A DNA stretch of 64,000 bases from Capitulum mitella. Taxonomy: Eukaryota; Arthropoda; Thecostraca; Pollicipedomorpha; Pollicipedidae. The stretch is taken from contig CP099841.1 of the NCBI GenBank assembly GCA_030062745.1, positions 6,507,001 to 6,571,000 on the forward strand, written 5' to 3'. Positions 34,471 to 47,326 of this stretch are shown here, one piece after another. The notes below the pieces were generated by a model, which worked only from the letters and a program-made list of their open reading frames with translations, made no database searches and was not told the origin of the DNA. Both the position numbers and the translations under genes were made by a program. The stretch's first letter is position 1. Each line of letters begins with the position of its first letter.

Positions 34471-36428
34471 TAACAACCTCTGAGCCACTGAATCAGTCCA
34501 TAGGCGACCAGACATCGCTACCAAGTCAATATCTCAATAAACTGAACTCCCATCTTCGTTAAACTTCATTCTTTTTCGTGTTTTTCCTCCGTATCCAGAG
34601 GGAACCGGGGCATTGACGACGGATAAGGAGGAGACTGTTGTCAAAGCTGGCTGATCTGCATGGTTGTTAACCGGTTTGGACCGGACTAGCTAAAGATGGA
34701 ACCGACAAAACTCACCGCAAAATGTATGGCATGACCGGGGTGAAAAATGACACTAGATGTATTCGTAGATAATTATCTTTTTATTCTTTTACTAGCATTA
34801 AAAAATCCACATAAATGCTAAAATAATTACTTCAACCAAATCTGCAAATACTTTATTAAGTTATCGGTGCGGGGTAGGATAGGTGTTACGCACAATAACT
34901 ATTCACAAGGCTGGAACGAATTCTGAGCATAGCTCATGCTATAGTCAGCACGGGCGATGTAGACTGGTACTGAACTTTGCCTTGATCTTGAAAATCTACA
35001 GCAGACGGATGGTCAGACGACTCTAATATTTCATGTTTTTTTTTCTTTTCTCCTGGCTGATGGATTTTGCAATGTACAAGGATATTTATATGTCTGTTTC
35101 AATATTTTCCGCCCGAGGAACTGCAATTTAAAACTTTGCGCTCGCTGACGATACTGCTCGTCATTACTGAGCTGTACAAACACGGCCATAGAAAGCAGTT
35201 TAAGTGCAAGCGTAGGTAACCCTGGGATAATTATGTGAACAACATACAAACCAACGCAGTGACCATGAAGACGGAAAAAAATTTAAGAACTGTGTTATAT
35301 TTTAGCAAAAGTCTCTTGATACGTTGTCCAATCATTGCGAAGCTTCTAGCTTACAGAGTGAATTATGACGGGGCTTGGCGGGCCCGTCAATTTGATTTTG
35401 ATTACGTCGTTGAGGTAACTCGGCTCGGCTTACAGACTCGATCGAAATCACTGTAAAGTTGTATACCACTGCATTTCCGTTTTCGCCGTGAAGCCTAAAA
35501 CCTGAAGAGGCCGCATCTGGTCACATTTGTAACTTCCCTGTTGCGAAAAATGCTCATAATCTGCATTTCACCTGCAGCGGACAAATGCGCATTTAACAGT
35601 GATTCCCTTGCATTATCATGCCAGAGCAGCCTCTAAAACTAACTCCTGGATGCTTTATATGATAACTGAGTTTCGAAAGCAGGGTGATTAGCAAGATTTA
35701 CATACTGAAGGCGCTACAATGTTGACATCGATTTGGCGCCCTTGTTGCTGCGGAATAAAGACTTGGTTATTTGCATACCGCAACCGCTGCCCTGCGTTGG
35801 GGTCGCCCGAACCTTGAAAGCTGCGTAACGATACGCATAAGGTATTAGTTTCCTGGGTGACTTATCATTTATTGTTTATTACATATGCAAGTGCGTCCTC
35901 GATGCGAGGAGGTTATTATCGCACTCGTCGCAATGGACAAACGATTGATAAAAAGGAGTGAGGGAAGAAACAGGTTAAGTAGGTAAGGACAGGGTAGCAT
36001 GTAAGGGCCGGATATAATTCCCGTTGATGAGAATTCATTTGGTGAGATTTGATGAGAACTAAATTTGATCTGTGTACGTTCTTCTCAGTTTTAATGTGTA
36101 TCTTGTTTTGCCTTATGCATTTTAGCGGTGTTGCGTTGTACTTTTGCATGACGTGATGTCCTGAAAGAACTGTGGTCGCACGGATGGACACTAAATAAAT
36201 AAACGAAAACTTAAATAAACAAGAGGATCTTACGGGCAGGTAAAAAAAAACTGTCCGGGAAGCTGCGCCCAGCAGAGCGGTACACAAGAGGAAGGAAAGG
36301 ATTGTTCAAAGATCGGTGCCATGAGATAACTGATAAGGATGGGCCGTTGAGATGATTCGTGATCTTTGACTGTTTCGTTTGGCGTGCCGTTCGATGAAAG
36401 TCTGGCGTGTTCGTTCAAAGTTTTACCG
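34471..36428. other. intergenic, nothing firm
   Basis: AT-rich to ordinary sequence. On the minus strand AATAAA-type words near 35868-35880 could be poly(A) signals, and a 123-codon minus frame at 35916-36287 lies upstream of them. That frame has no recognisable domain, so I do not call a gene. Confidence 0.4.
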
Positions 36429-36429
36429 T

Positions 36430-36702
36430 AATCGGTAGCTCAGCTGGTAGAGCGTTGGTCTCCCGTCCAGGCAAGCCGGGCTCGAGTCGCCCCGGTGCTC
36501 GATATTTGGCCCGCGGGCCAGGTCGTTACTGGCCACCACAGGGTCGAACTGAGTACCACATCGTCGTTTCGCACCTTTACCGGCACGTTGAACTTTTGCC
36601 ACAAAATCAGTCGTTACTTGGAATTGCGCGATTGGGTGTATGGGTTGGAGTCGATGCAACGGGCTCCGTTTAGCAGGAGCTCCGACTCCTAACACACCTC
36701 AT
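36430..36702 (+). mobile_element. tRNA-derived SINE, copy 1
   Basis: The head resembles a tRNA: A box GGTAGCTCAGCTGGTAGAGC and a B-box-like GGCTCGAGTC. It has no acceptor stem pairing, so it is not a tRNA gene. The body (from about 36558) matches the repeat at 57829-58040 along its length, including caaaatc-gnnc-g-ta-ntgga and gggtgtaNgggtNggagt blocks. SINEs of this plan are transcribed by Pol III and mobilised by a LINE. Ruka of ixodid ticks is one such arthropod family; identity with it is untested. Confidence 0.75.
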
Positions 36703-38339
36703 TAAACTACTCCGACCAGATTCATAACAAAGCTTGTGCTAATATATTCCTTCGTTTCGTGTCATGTCTCCTTTTGTTTTGTGTCGCCGGTTGCACAGTG
36801 ATCCATTCCAAGCCCTTGTCTTTTGAGTTTTGACAGTTGACATGTCTGATGTGGCGGCGTACGGGAAGTCCAAGTGAAATACTACACGTACAAAGCACGA
36901 GAAAGCCAGCAATGACGAATATAAATCAGAACCAAATTCAGAAACTGGGTGGGTGAAGGCGACGATGCTGAAAAAAACTGAAAATTTTTCTTCTTAGCTA
37001 GTAACAAGGCCAAACATACCGCTAGTAGCTCCAGGTCTTGAGATCTTAGGTTCGTATACTTTGACACAGGCTTTTATGCTATCGCAATCGTGTACAAATG
37101 AGTAGTGACCGCAGTGAAGGAATCGCCAAAATTTGTTCAACAGATTTCGACAATTCCTTCATCGTTAGTAACAAAACAGGCGTAATAATTGCACTGCCCT
37201 GTTAAGCAGGCGTTTGAAGCGGATCAGAACTTTGGAAAAAAGAACGTCGGACGGGTGCAATGATTTTTTTCGTTTTGTTAGCTACGCGTGCCGCAGCTGT
37301 TCATCAGCATGATGCAAGTCGCTCGTAAATGCTTGTTCGCTGGTTTTCCGGCTAAGCTCAGTGCCAACACCCGAGGGCCCTAAGCGAGCAAATGTGGCAA
37401 TATCTCATGCGAACTGTGCTCAGACATAATCGCAAATGGTAAGAAGGTTAACCGTACAGTAATTGTCAACCGCTAACACTACTTTTAGCATTTCGCATGT
37501 TGACACTACTTTTAATCCTTCCGACTCAAAAATGCGTGTACGAAGTCCGTACTTACAGGCATAAATGAGTTTGTAAAAGCTTGTATTTTTCATCCTGAAC
37601 GGCGTAAACATCCTCCCAAAGGCCACGATGAGCCAGCCTAACCAAATTTTGACGACAGGTAGCCTGACATTGGCGTGGCATGGCTTCAGTTAGATTCGGA
37701 TGACCAAAAGTGCTACGGTTTGCATACTTTTAAAGTTTTTAAATGAATAATGCTTCATCGTGCACACTCATCATCTTTAGTCATAATATAAACGGAAATA
37801 ATCACCTATGCTGGTATCGACAGTTCCTTGACGTGGAAGTAGTTTTATACATAAAAACACGGTCACTTGCACCAAGATAGTTTTTATGGCTAAAGCTAAA
37901 ACGTTTGTGAATGACGCCGAAGGTACATTTGCGCCAAACCATCCAACACATCATGGCCACACCGCCTTTAAACCCGACCATCCGTCACCAGGTCACCGTC
38001 ATCTCTCCTGGAATCGCTCTCGCTTGCTGGCTGAGGCCGTGACTGCTCGGTCAGACGACTCAGCAAGTGGAAAACTAGGCGGTGTGATGAGCTGATCAAA
38101 CACCGGTATCGAATCAAGACACCGTCGACAGCGTTTAGAGCACCGACCAGAGCCGAAACACTCCAGAAACGGCGCCCGGTCTCGGACACCATTCCGATAA
38201 TTTGATGCTTGACAATCAGTGGGAATTTCTCAAAGTTTCAGTAAGCAGTCGATTACGGTCCTCATGACCCACTCTCCGACTGCAAAAGTTGTAAAAAAGC
38301 CATAAAAGTTCGCGGACAGAACCGTTCGCGAGGGCTCAT
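36703..38339. other. intergenic, nothing recognised
   Basis: AT-rich to ordinary sequence without supported genes or repeats. Confidence 0.45.
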
Positions 38340-38960
38340 TCACGGCTCTCAGTGTCTGCGATTCTCACTCGATGAAAGCCTGGCCGGCGCACTCCAATAT
38401 GCCTGATGGATTGAGCGGCGACGACCGGGCAAATTGCAGCCGGTGCACGTGCGTCGCCCGGGTTTACTCGCCCACCAGGCGACGCCCTCCCCCTCCCCCA
38501 ACAGCGATCCGCGGGCGAACAATGCGAAATGTCCCATGTCGACCTCTGTTCGCACAATGTAAAACGGTCCGTAGCAGCGGCCAGCGAGCACGAGGCCCCG
38601 TTACGACGACCAGCGCTGCTCGTTACGGCGGCAGTTTGCTCATGTGGGGGATCCGGCTCGTGAGCTGTCGACGAGGGGGGAAGGCGGGTGACGGCTGGCC
38701 GCTGAGCGTGCCAGCACGGCGCTTGGTGAGACGGAGGCGTGACATGTCACGGTGTCACGCGAACGCCGCCCTGGGGTGTGACAGAGGTCGTGACATGTCG
38801 CGGTGTCGCGCGGGACTGAAGCTCTGCGGCGCACCACGGGTCGCGACACGAGGTGCCGTCGCAGAACTCGTGACACTCCGAGAGGTGGCTGAATTTGGGA
38901 GCAGCAGCATTGCGCGAACTCCGATCCCGGAAACAAATGGCTGGGAAGTAACTCCCGTTA
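38340..38960. other. GC-rich stretch with a 51-bp duplication
   Basis: Moderately CpG-rich. CGTGACATGTC followed by a CGGTGTC-CGCG block occurs at 38738 and again at 38789, a 51-bp tandem duplication. No exon supported. Confidence 0.5.
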
Positions 38961-40059
38961 AAAAGTAAAACGGGACAATGTGAGTGCAGGTTTCGCGAGC
39001 GCAAAACGTGGTTACATAGGCCGTAATATCTTGCACGTTATCAAGTTCTGTTTTCTATGAATTTCACAGGATTAAGTGATTTAAATAGCTAGAGCCACCA
39101 TTTTTATTTAAACAGCTCATACCCACACTGTGCACTTTAAACAAATGTTCTATTCCACATTCACCCTTCATTCATTCCTTCACAAGTTCTCACGAGCGTT
39201 GCCTCGCGCAACGCGTCGGTAGGCACCGCTAATATATCACGGCACATATTTTACCCCTGAACGTTATTTCCAGAGATGTTCGCGAGCAATGACGGATGCT
39301 TAAAGAAAAGCACGCGGATTTCTTGTGTGTGGATTTGTGTGTGGATTTCTTGGTCTTTGACGAAGGAAGAGAAGAAAAGGCCATGAAAGGGGCACCTAGC
39401 TTCCATCCCACACAGAACTGCCCAGATATGGACGGTGCGTGCGTGGGAGGCGTATGTCGCGCTCTTCAGCTTTTGCTTCGTGGGTGTTCTGCTCCTTTTC
39501 AAAACGTCGTCCTTCATTTTTCATTGTTGTCTGAGAAAGATTTACAGGCCTTCGAAGGTTATGAATGACTCCTCCGGCCGATTGGGCTTTGGCGTCTTCT
39601 GCTTGGCTGGTTGGAGGGGGAGAATGGAAGATAGTGATCTGGATGGATGGGATGAACGAGCGTGAATCACCTCTCTCGTCAGTCAGATGCAAGCAGAACT
39701 TTTTCCGTTTGTCATAAAACGTCGTCTTTGTTCAGTGGTCTTGTATAAAAACGACACCTTCAGCTCCAAAGCGGTTGGTGGCGTAGATGTCCTAATCACT
39801 GGCTGTCTACCGCTGCTCTGTTCTCGGCTGACCGTTGATATATTGTTAATGTTTTGTTTATTATGTTTATGTTAATGTTTAGACAGGGCTAACTTCATCC
39901 CAACTTTTTTTTCTGTACCAACCCTTTGTATGACTGGAGCTCACAGAATCCAACTATCGGCACAGCTGTAACGGGCAAAATATTCGCCAGAAATCGGTGT
40001 TTGCTCTTCTGAAATAGAGAGAAATAAACGGAACGTTATGGTCGTCAGCAGCATACGAG
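38961..40059. other. intergenic, nothing recognised
   Basis: Ordinary sequence. The phrase gtgtgtggattt is duplicated at 39324-39350. Frames here show no recognisable domain. Confidence 0.45.
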
Positions 40060-40800
40060 CCTGTGCGGGAGAGAAATCGATGCTGCCTGCGGGACAAGAT
40101 CGGGCACGGATTACATGCGTCCCGTCCGCGGATAACATTGGCGGACTATCCATTGGGACGGTGCATGCAGGCCACATATAACATAGCATGGGAGCCCACT
40201 GGCCGGCGATGGATGCCCAGAAGGGAGCCAAGAGAGACGCCGCAAGCGAGGGTCGCGACCAGCCCAGACTACCAGTCACGACATGCAGGCCCCGGCAGAC
40301 CCGACGACGAGCCGGCCCTATGTCACACCTGTAATGGGCGTGTCCGATCCGGGCGCGAACTCCAGCTAATTTCGCCCCGCTAAACGCCGCCGCGGAAAAA
40401 CGGCGGGAAAAAGCCGCCCACAATGGCGCCCCGCCGAGGCGTCCGCGGTAAAAAGACGCAATGGCACAATGCGACAAAATATGAAGTAAATTTAACGCGA
40501 GGCGGACGCAGCGGGCAGTCGCATTGTGCGCTTCTTAGCGGAGCGTTACCAAGGAAACCGCGGCCCCGCCGTCCGGACGCGTTACTCAAACTGTGCGCCG
40601 CGAATGGGGAATGACGCGGGAATGCGCCGTGAGGAATGGCGCCAGACGACTTCAAGGTGGCGCGGAGGGCAGATGGAGTGCAGATGGCTGGGAGGACCGC
40701 CGAGAGCTGAGCTTAGAGCGGCCGTCTCCCTCCTCACGTCGGTAGTCGGGTGCCCGAGACTGCGGCGACAGCTGGACGGGCTCAGACGGAGAGGCAACTA
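40060..40800. other. CpG island 13
   Basis: CpG-rich with moderate GC. AT-containing words include a gaagtaaatttaacgcgagg block near 40483. No exon supported. Confidence 0.5.
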
Positions 40801-43099
40801 GAATGCCGCTTTTATGAGCCGTTTCTGTTGGGAGGGGCTTTGCGCTTCACGCAGCAAAGCTCAGGCGTCGCGATCCTGACGCAGTTTCGTGTCAGAAACG
40901 CAGCCAGACTTCTGGCGAGCGACAGTCAAGCGTGGCAGCCGTCTAAAGGGATTTTACAAATGTGACCTTATGCTGAATCCACCTGACAGTGACGTTTCCA
41001 GTCATCTCTGCCCAGGGAAGGAACATACGATTTCTAGTTGTTTTCCAGCTGTCAATGACCCGGGGGGATCTTATTCGACTTTTCGGGATGCGCGTCTTCA
41101 AAGGTACATACCTCCACCGCTACAGCGGATCTCATGCAGTTACTTACTGCTGTCTCATCCAAAGGAAATCAAGCAATGCAACTAGAGGCTGCGCCAATAG
41201 TTCCAAGAATGCCACCGAGACAGTGCCGTACAGCGAAATCGGTAAAAGTTCGCGAGCCAGAGGTGGTGAAGGCCATTTAAATTTAATTTCCAAATACAAT
41301 GGCCAGGGACCGTCTCACATGAAACCGAAGGGATAAACCCACGTCGGACCTTCAGGAGATAGTAGGTTTTATCGGGACTGTTGGTGGCCTGAATGGTAAT
41401 TAAAAGAGGTGAAAGAGGATGCGCAGCCGCAGTTCATGTAATGTTTCATTAAATGGTCGATTTTAAGGACATAATAACTCATATGTTCACAGTTTTGCAC
41501 TGCGCTATGAAACGCGTTTTAACAACTCCAACTGGCATCCCAAGAGCTTAGACCAGTAGCTCAGAGACCGAAGGATTGGTCGAGGTATATATATAAATAT
41601 ATAAATATATATAGAGCTATATATATAGCTATTTTCGTTTTACGTCAAGCGTTTTACGTACGCGCAGCATCCTGCGGCCTGGGATGTTTCTGTTTGTCCT
41701 GTCCAAACCCGTCCTGTCCGTGATATTATCCGTCTAGCAGTGACCATCACGGCGCGTGGAATCAAACATACTGCACATCATAGCCATGAATGCTATTCCT
41801 GTCCAAGAGTAGCCGGGGAATGACTTGGGAATGATAATACCCGCCCACGGTTTCAAACTTAATGCAGCTGTCCGTCATTGCACCAGGTAATTACATTATT
41901 TCCTAAGACCGTAACCGAGGGCGGAGACTGGCTGGTCCTGAACTAGGACTTTGCATGCATAATCTAAAGCAATAAGCCATGAAACAAGAAGTGCTGCTGT
42001 GGCGTATTATTAGCAACGACCATTTCTAGAACGTATGACCACTTAAATTTTAGTTGTATTAAAGATACTAAGGGTTTCTCCGCGGATAATCACGTCGATT
42101 TAAGCAATTCGTTATGAATTGCTTTTCTGAATGAAAGTTTTGCTGAATGAAAAGCAATTCGATTTGAGGAGCGTTTTTACTAACCTAATGAAACGTTATT
42201 TGAATACGCAGCGGCTAGCTGGAACTTGAAAAAAAAACATCGCGCAGAACAGCAATTTTTAAAATATTGAGTGCAACATTACGTTGGTCGATTTGTTTGT
42301 TAGCTAGTGTCTTTTTTTCGCCACGCCAGTCATGGCGACTGACAACTGAACTGCAGCTGAGTCATCCATGTTAAAACACATACACAAATTATATTATATA
42401 ACAATATAGCAATATACAGTATAACAATTGTGCAATGTAACAGTAAACAATGAGAATACAACAATTGTGCTGGCATTGACAGTCGCTGATCATTAAAAAA
42501 TGGGTCATCTCAGGCACAAAGATATTTTAAAATGTCCCATGGCAATTGCCACTGTTCTCCACTATGCTGACACCAACCGCGAAACACTCCGAGAGCGGCA
42601 TCTCGCACAGAGTACCGTGTATCGAAACATAACAATATGTTTCGACAAACATTCTGAACTGGTTTTCGCCCTTCAGGCAAATGGCCTACAATTTCAAGCA
42701 TGGGGAGGGGGAAATAACTGGTGAGGCAAGTCAATATTCGGCAGATGAACTCGTTCTCATGACTCGTGCTCCATGTACAGTGAGAATTAGGCATTTGCCG
42801 AATATGTAAATTATCCATCTTCGCGGCTTAATTTATCAAAATTGATCAAAATAGTCTTTGACCATCCCTTCAGTACGATTTTTATAGCATAGCAGGTTCT
42901 TGTCATACCAAGCTTAATATGATATGACACTGCTCATTGTCCTGTGGGTGTTTACTCGTGCGATCATAAAGCACTGATCAAGCTTACAACTGCCTGGAAA
43001 CTGGGAAGCAAAATCGAGTGGTTTATTATTTGTAGAGCATTCATCATGCAGGATGCGATTCTTTAAATGCTTAGACGACGATGCACGCTTTTTTGCACG
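40801..43099. other. AT-rich intergenic DNA with small palindromes
   Basis: Nothing coding is supported. An AT dinucleotide-rich block lies at 41585-41630. AAGCAATTC at about 42099-42107 is perfectly inverted as GAATTGCTT five bases later, and the word recurs inverted near 42150. The word CAATTGTGC recurs near 42425-42470. Confidence 0.45.
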
Positions 43100-43907
43100 G
43101 CAACCAATTCTGTTCAGAACTAGGACCACTGCTTCCACACCAGGATGGCCACAGAGTCGCTCACAGCGACGGAATCACTGAGATTGCCAAGAAGGAGACG
43201 CCCCTTGTCGCCGTCACCGGCCCGGCCAGTTGCCTTACGGCGCCCAGCCCGACGCCTTCCCTGCGCCCCGCCCCGCGGCAGCGGCGAGCCGTCCGGACCG
43301 TGTCGGAGGCGAACGACCCCCGTCCGGGCGACTGGAGTCGATCGGCGCTTTCGCGCGCGCGCCCGCCGCGCCGCCGACGCGCCGCCGTCGCCGCCGACGG
43401 CCCGGCGGGCGACAACAACATGTTTGGTTTGAATCACTAATCTGCGCCCGGCCGGCCGGTGACGGCCGGTGCGACAAACAGAGCCCGGCTGCACCCGACC
43501 CGTCACCGACGGCCGAGTCAATCGGCGCCGAGCGGCCGTCGGCGGCGCTCCCGCGGCGCTCGCCGCCGGCTGCCGACCCCGGCGGCCCGCCGGCTGACAC
43601 GACGTCAAATCAGCGCCGGCTCGGCTGCCGGGCCGGCGCCGCCGCCTTTGTCCCGCCGCCCGGCCGGCCGCGGATTAGCCCCAGATCGTGCCAGGGCGTC
43701 TCTGTTTGCGCGGCCTAGGCGAAGGGGTGGTGGCAGGTGATCGCCCCCCCCCTCCGGCGGGAATCGCCTCCGGGCTCCCGACGCTCCGGCAAGCCTCGTA
43801 TCTGCATGGCATTAGGACCGTGTCCATCATGATTACCGTGCGCAGCCATCGATCCGCCCGCTGTCGGCGGCGGCAGCACGGCCCGCCGGCGGCATCCCGC
43901 TGGAACC
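43100..43907. other. CpG island 14
   Basis: Very GC-rich and CpG-dense, with GCCGCCGCC-like runs. Frames of 90-160 codons on both strands are compositional. It grades into the octamer minisatellite. Confidence 0.55.
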
Positions 43908-44170
43908 GTGTGGTCCGTCGGTCTGCCCGTTGGTTTGCCGGTCAGCCGGTCCGTTAGTCCGTCAATCCGCCGATCCACCGGTCCGTCGGCCCGCCGATCC
44001 GCCGGTTCGGTGGTCCGGTTGCCCGTCAGGATAACGTTTCATTATCCTGCTGGTTCACTGGTCCACTGGCTCGTCAGTCCACTGGTCAATGGTCCACCAT
44101 CAGCTGGTGGTGAAAGTGGTGATAGTGGTTGATTCGTTGGTCCGTTGATCCTCCGGTGGTTCCTTTGGTG
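43908..44170. repeat. 8-bp minisatellite (CCGCCGGT family), locus 2
   Basis: Between 43908 and 44030 the sequence divides into octamers such as ggtccgtc, cgccgatc, caccggtc, cgtcggcc, cgccgatc and cgccggtt. Looser copies (ctggtccactggctcg...) continue to about 44170. The unit differs by one base from the reverse complement of the unit at 9501-9730. Confidence 0.8.
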
Positions 44171-46000
44171 CCCAGCAGACCGCTCGGACCAATGCATTCG
44201 GTCGTCACACTCGGTCGACTCGGACCAGGACCAGATTCCGGCCGGAGACGGAGAGAACATCTCGCTCTCTTGCTGACAGGTCTGGACTGGAAAGTCTGGA
44301 TTGGACTGGAAGGTCTGCATTGGAAAGTCTGCAGTTCACCACGCCTGATCTCAGGCAGATTACGGAGCGCCGGAAGATTGACTTAAGAAGGTCGGCGTCC
44401 ATAAGTTCCGCAGAACCAATGGCCAGCACCCCCAGCTGATATGCCAAATCGGATAACAGACCGGTGCGGAGTCGTCGACGAACTCGCCGGCAGACAGTCC
44501 CGGCAGACAAGCCAGCAGACAGACAGACACTCAGGAGCCAGCGACTTGTCGCTAGGCAGTCAGACGACGCCCATAAACTCCCGGGTATCGATCATTACTC
44601 AAACGTCATGATTTCCTGCCGTCGGAGTGTAAAAATGCCATAAACGTTTTCAATGCCTCTATTTCACGTTACTGCTCTGCGGTGTCCCATTTGTCTCCAA
44701 AACGCGGACTTTAACGGTGCCGTGCTACACAAGAAATGCTGAACTTTCTCGTGGTTTACTTTAACGATAGATAATGGCTTCCACGTTCAAAAACTCGTCT
44801 TGCCATTTTACTAATGGACAAAAAATCTGACCACATTGATGTTAAACACTGATGCATGCAACTCATGCATGAATGAGTTACATGCATCAACTCGTTAAAA
44901 ACAAGGTCAGAACACAACGTAGTCCGTCCCTCTCTCATGCGTCCATGGATCGAGAGAAATGTTTTACTGTCGTCTGAAATTATAGCCTAAAAAAATGTTC
45001 TGACCTCCGAAGCTCTTGCCACTTAGTGAGCTTAATTTAAAACGGCGAAAATGTCACGTCATGAGTGTGAGAGGGAGATGCACATGATCTGCAACAAACA
45101 AGCCTTTGTGTAACGGCATGAGCCACACTAAATGTAGCCTCAGTTCCATCGCTAAATAGAACATCATATCCACGTCCAACAAAAACCTAAAATACTAGCA
45201 AAAGGCTCGAAACTGATTGCCTAGGAGCATGAGGTGCGGAGAGGAGAAGGGCACAACATCAGAACATGCCGCCATACACTCTGCAGGTGTGTCGACAAGT
45301 TCATCGCACAGATAGCGTGACGGCTCTGCCGACGCTACTCCGTTCACATTTCCTAATAACTATGCCACAAACCCACCCACCGCAAGCAAATATGATAGGA
45401 AAGCCATCATTAGGGAGATATCAAGACTACATTGAGACAATAATACGCGAGGTGGGCAGGCAACTAATATGCCCGGAAGCAGTCACGGCCTCTTGAGTCC
45501 TGGTGGACGATGCATATTCCGTGCTGGGTGTGGTCCGAACGAGACCATTACAGCTCTCGCAGGCCCATCCTCGACCGAACCACCGTTCGTCACGACCAAT
45601 GGCATCGTCTCAGATCGATAAACAAACCGCGTATCACAAACTCTGCCGTTCTGTATGTCCCTTGGCTGGACAAGTCGCATTCGGTCACCGACTACCAGGA
45701 CAGATTCTGTGTTCTGTGAAGCGATGAATCAAGTTCACGTCTATGCCAATATAGATTATACGGCTTGCACTTCGATTTGCAGTCATTGAGCCAGTTTTGT
45801 TTCATCGTCAGAACGCAATTTTTTTATTCCAGCATGCCACATTTTCAGTACATTATTAAACAAAAATTCTTAAACTTTCCTAGCCGAACAGTCAGCATCC
45901 ATCATCTGTTTGCTAGAAAGTGTTGCGCTCTAGCAATAACCTAGCTCTAGCACATAACTTTTAGCAAGCCATAAAACTCATTCATTAAACGTCAGCAAGC
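44171..46000. other. intergenic with one long hairpin
   Basis: GC-rich to 44560, then AT-rich. Short repeats of ctggactggaaagtctg lie at 44281-44335. The only strong structure is the hairpin at 44851-44888. Frames near 45266-45727 show no recognisable domain. Confidence 0.45.
44851..44888. repeat. 16-bp inverted repeat, one mismatch, 6-nt loop
   Basis: GATGCATGCAACTCAT (44851-44866) pairs with ATGAGTTACATGCATC (44873-44888) at 15 of 16 positions, around the loop GCATGA. It is rich in overlapping ATGCAT words. It could be a hairpin RNA element or a remnant of a small palindromic transposon. Confidence 0.6.
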
Positions 46001-46358
46001 ATGGCGTGAGATCGATATCTCGTGTCATGAAAACCACCTTTCACGAGTGTCTGGAGAGGATGAAAACGTACATATTGTTTTTGTTGTCACTCCTGCGAGA
46101 TGCAAGCGTGATGTTCACCGTCGTTCCCATGAACACTGAGCCACGTGAATATGGTTTGTCATTGTGCACTCAAAATTGGGTTCATATAGGGCCGCGATGT
46201 CTTCTGAAGTGAATTCCTTTTTGTTTCACACCAGGCTGACTGATGCCGATCCCATAACAGCAATTTATACAAGAGTTCTTTGTGAACGGGCGCGCGCGTC
46301 CTCATGCAATTTCTGCAACCGTGGAGTGCGACCTTCAAAGTCATGGCCTCGGGCAGGT
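46001..46358 (+). repeat. diverged inverted repeat, left arm
   Basis: Starts ATGGCGTGAGATC and ends ATGGCCTCGGGCAGG. It matches the reverse complement of 47002-47326 over nearly its whole length, for example ttcaccgtcgttccc, gcaattt-ta-a--agttcctt-g and atggcctcgggcaggt. By eye the arms are roughly 70-75% identical with small gaps. No coding potential is evident in either arm. Confidence 0.75.
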
Positions 46359-47001
46359 CTCTTCGCCGAAAGTTTAGAGGATCGATCGTTAACGTTTTCG
46401 GAAATGTTAAAGACCACTCAAAAGTCCATGGTTCGAACGACACCGTTCGATCATTCGCTAGGTAAAGCGCGAGCTCAAGTTATTTTATGTCGTGCCTTTT
46501 GAAAGGCGAAATGGGTCGCTAAGCTTGCTTAACGTTTGCTGGGACTTTTCTCAGACATGCAAATAAGGTTTAGAATAGCTCCTGATGGCCTACAGAATAG
46601 CGTTTTTCTTCTTTTTCAGTATTTAGATACACTCGAAAAAAACGTAGAGGTCACTAATAATCATGACCCCATCCAGAGACGTGCGAACTTAAGTTAGTCT
46701 GGGACGAAAAAAGGCTTCACAAATGTAGAGATTGCAACCAAGATAAACAGCTTCGTAAAGCGTATAGTCACTTGTTTCTTTTTCGCGTCTTATTTTCATT
46801 GATCCACAGAACAGAAAGACTGAGTGCAGGACTGCGGTGGAAAATATCATTCACGGCGAGTAAATTTACGCTCTTGCCTAACTCAGCTGCGGCTGCGGCG
46901 CTTCCCTGCTCTAGCGTCGGTGCTTTGTTTCTCACCGAGTGCCCGCTGACAGCGTGGAGAGCATTACGATCCCCTAAACCTCCGGCCAGGGGACTATTGC
47001 C
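46359..47001. other. 643-bp spacer between inverted arms
   Basis: Ordinary AT-rich sequence. A polypyrimidine tract ending in cag at about 46605-46619 looks like a splice acceptor, but no exon can be supported after it. Confidence 0.4.
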
Positions 47002-47326
47002 ACCTGCCCGAGGCCATTACTTTGAAAGTCCCACTCCAGATGGTGGCAGAAATCGCATAAGAATGCGCGCGCAGGATCGCAAGGAACTCCTATTGAAATT
47101 GCTGGTCTCAGTTCGGCACCAGCCAGTCTGGTACGAAACAGACGTTCTGTTTCGCGTACGCAGTGAAAAGTCACGGCGACATGGTGCAGTATTCCCAGGA
47201 ACGACGGTGAAAACTACAACTGCGTTTTGCTGGAGTGGCAACAAAAGCTATGCGTGCATTCCCCACACTGTGCAGACAGCAAAGGAAGGCAGTCCTTCGT
47301 GGCGTGAGATGTTGATCTTACGCCAT
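47002..47326 (-). repeat. diverged inverted repeat, right arm
   Basis: Reverse-complement partner of 46001-46358, about 33 bp shorter because of small gaps. No target duplication is evident outside the arms, so it may be either a fold-back element or two independent insertions of one repeat family in opposite directions. Confidence 0.75.

Noticed and set aside
35916..36287. Minus-strand gene with downstream AATAAA words
   Set aside because: The 123-codon frame shows no domain, and the poly(A)-like words are common in AT-rich DNA.
36430..36500. tRNA gene at the SINE head
   Set aside because: A and B boxes are present but there is no acceptor-stem complementarity, and the body is shared with a second repeat copy. 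It is a SINE.
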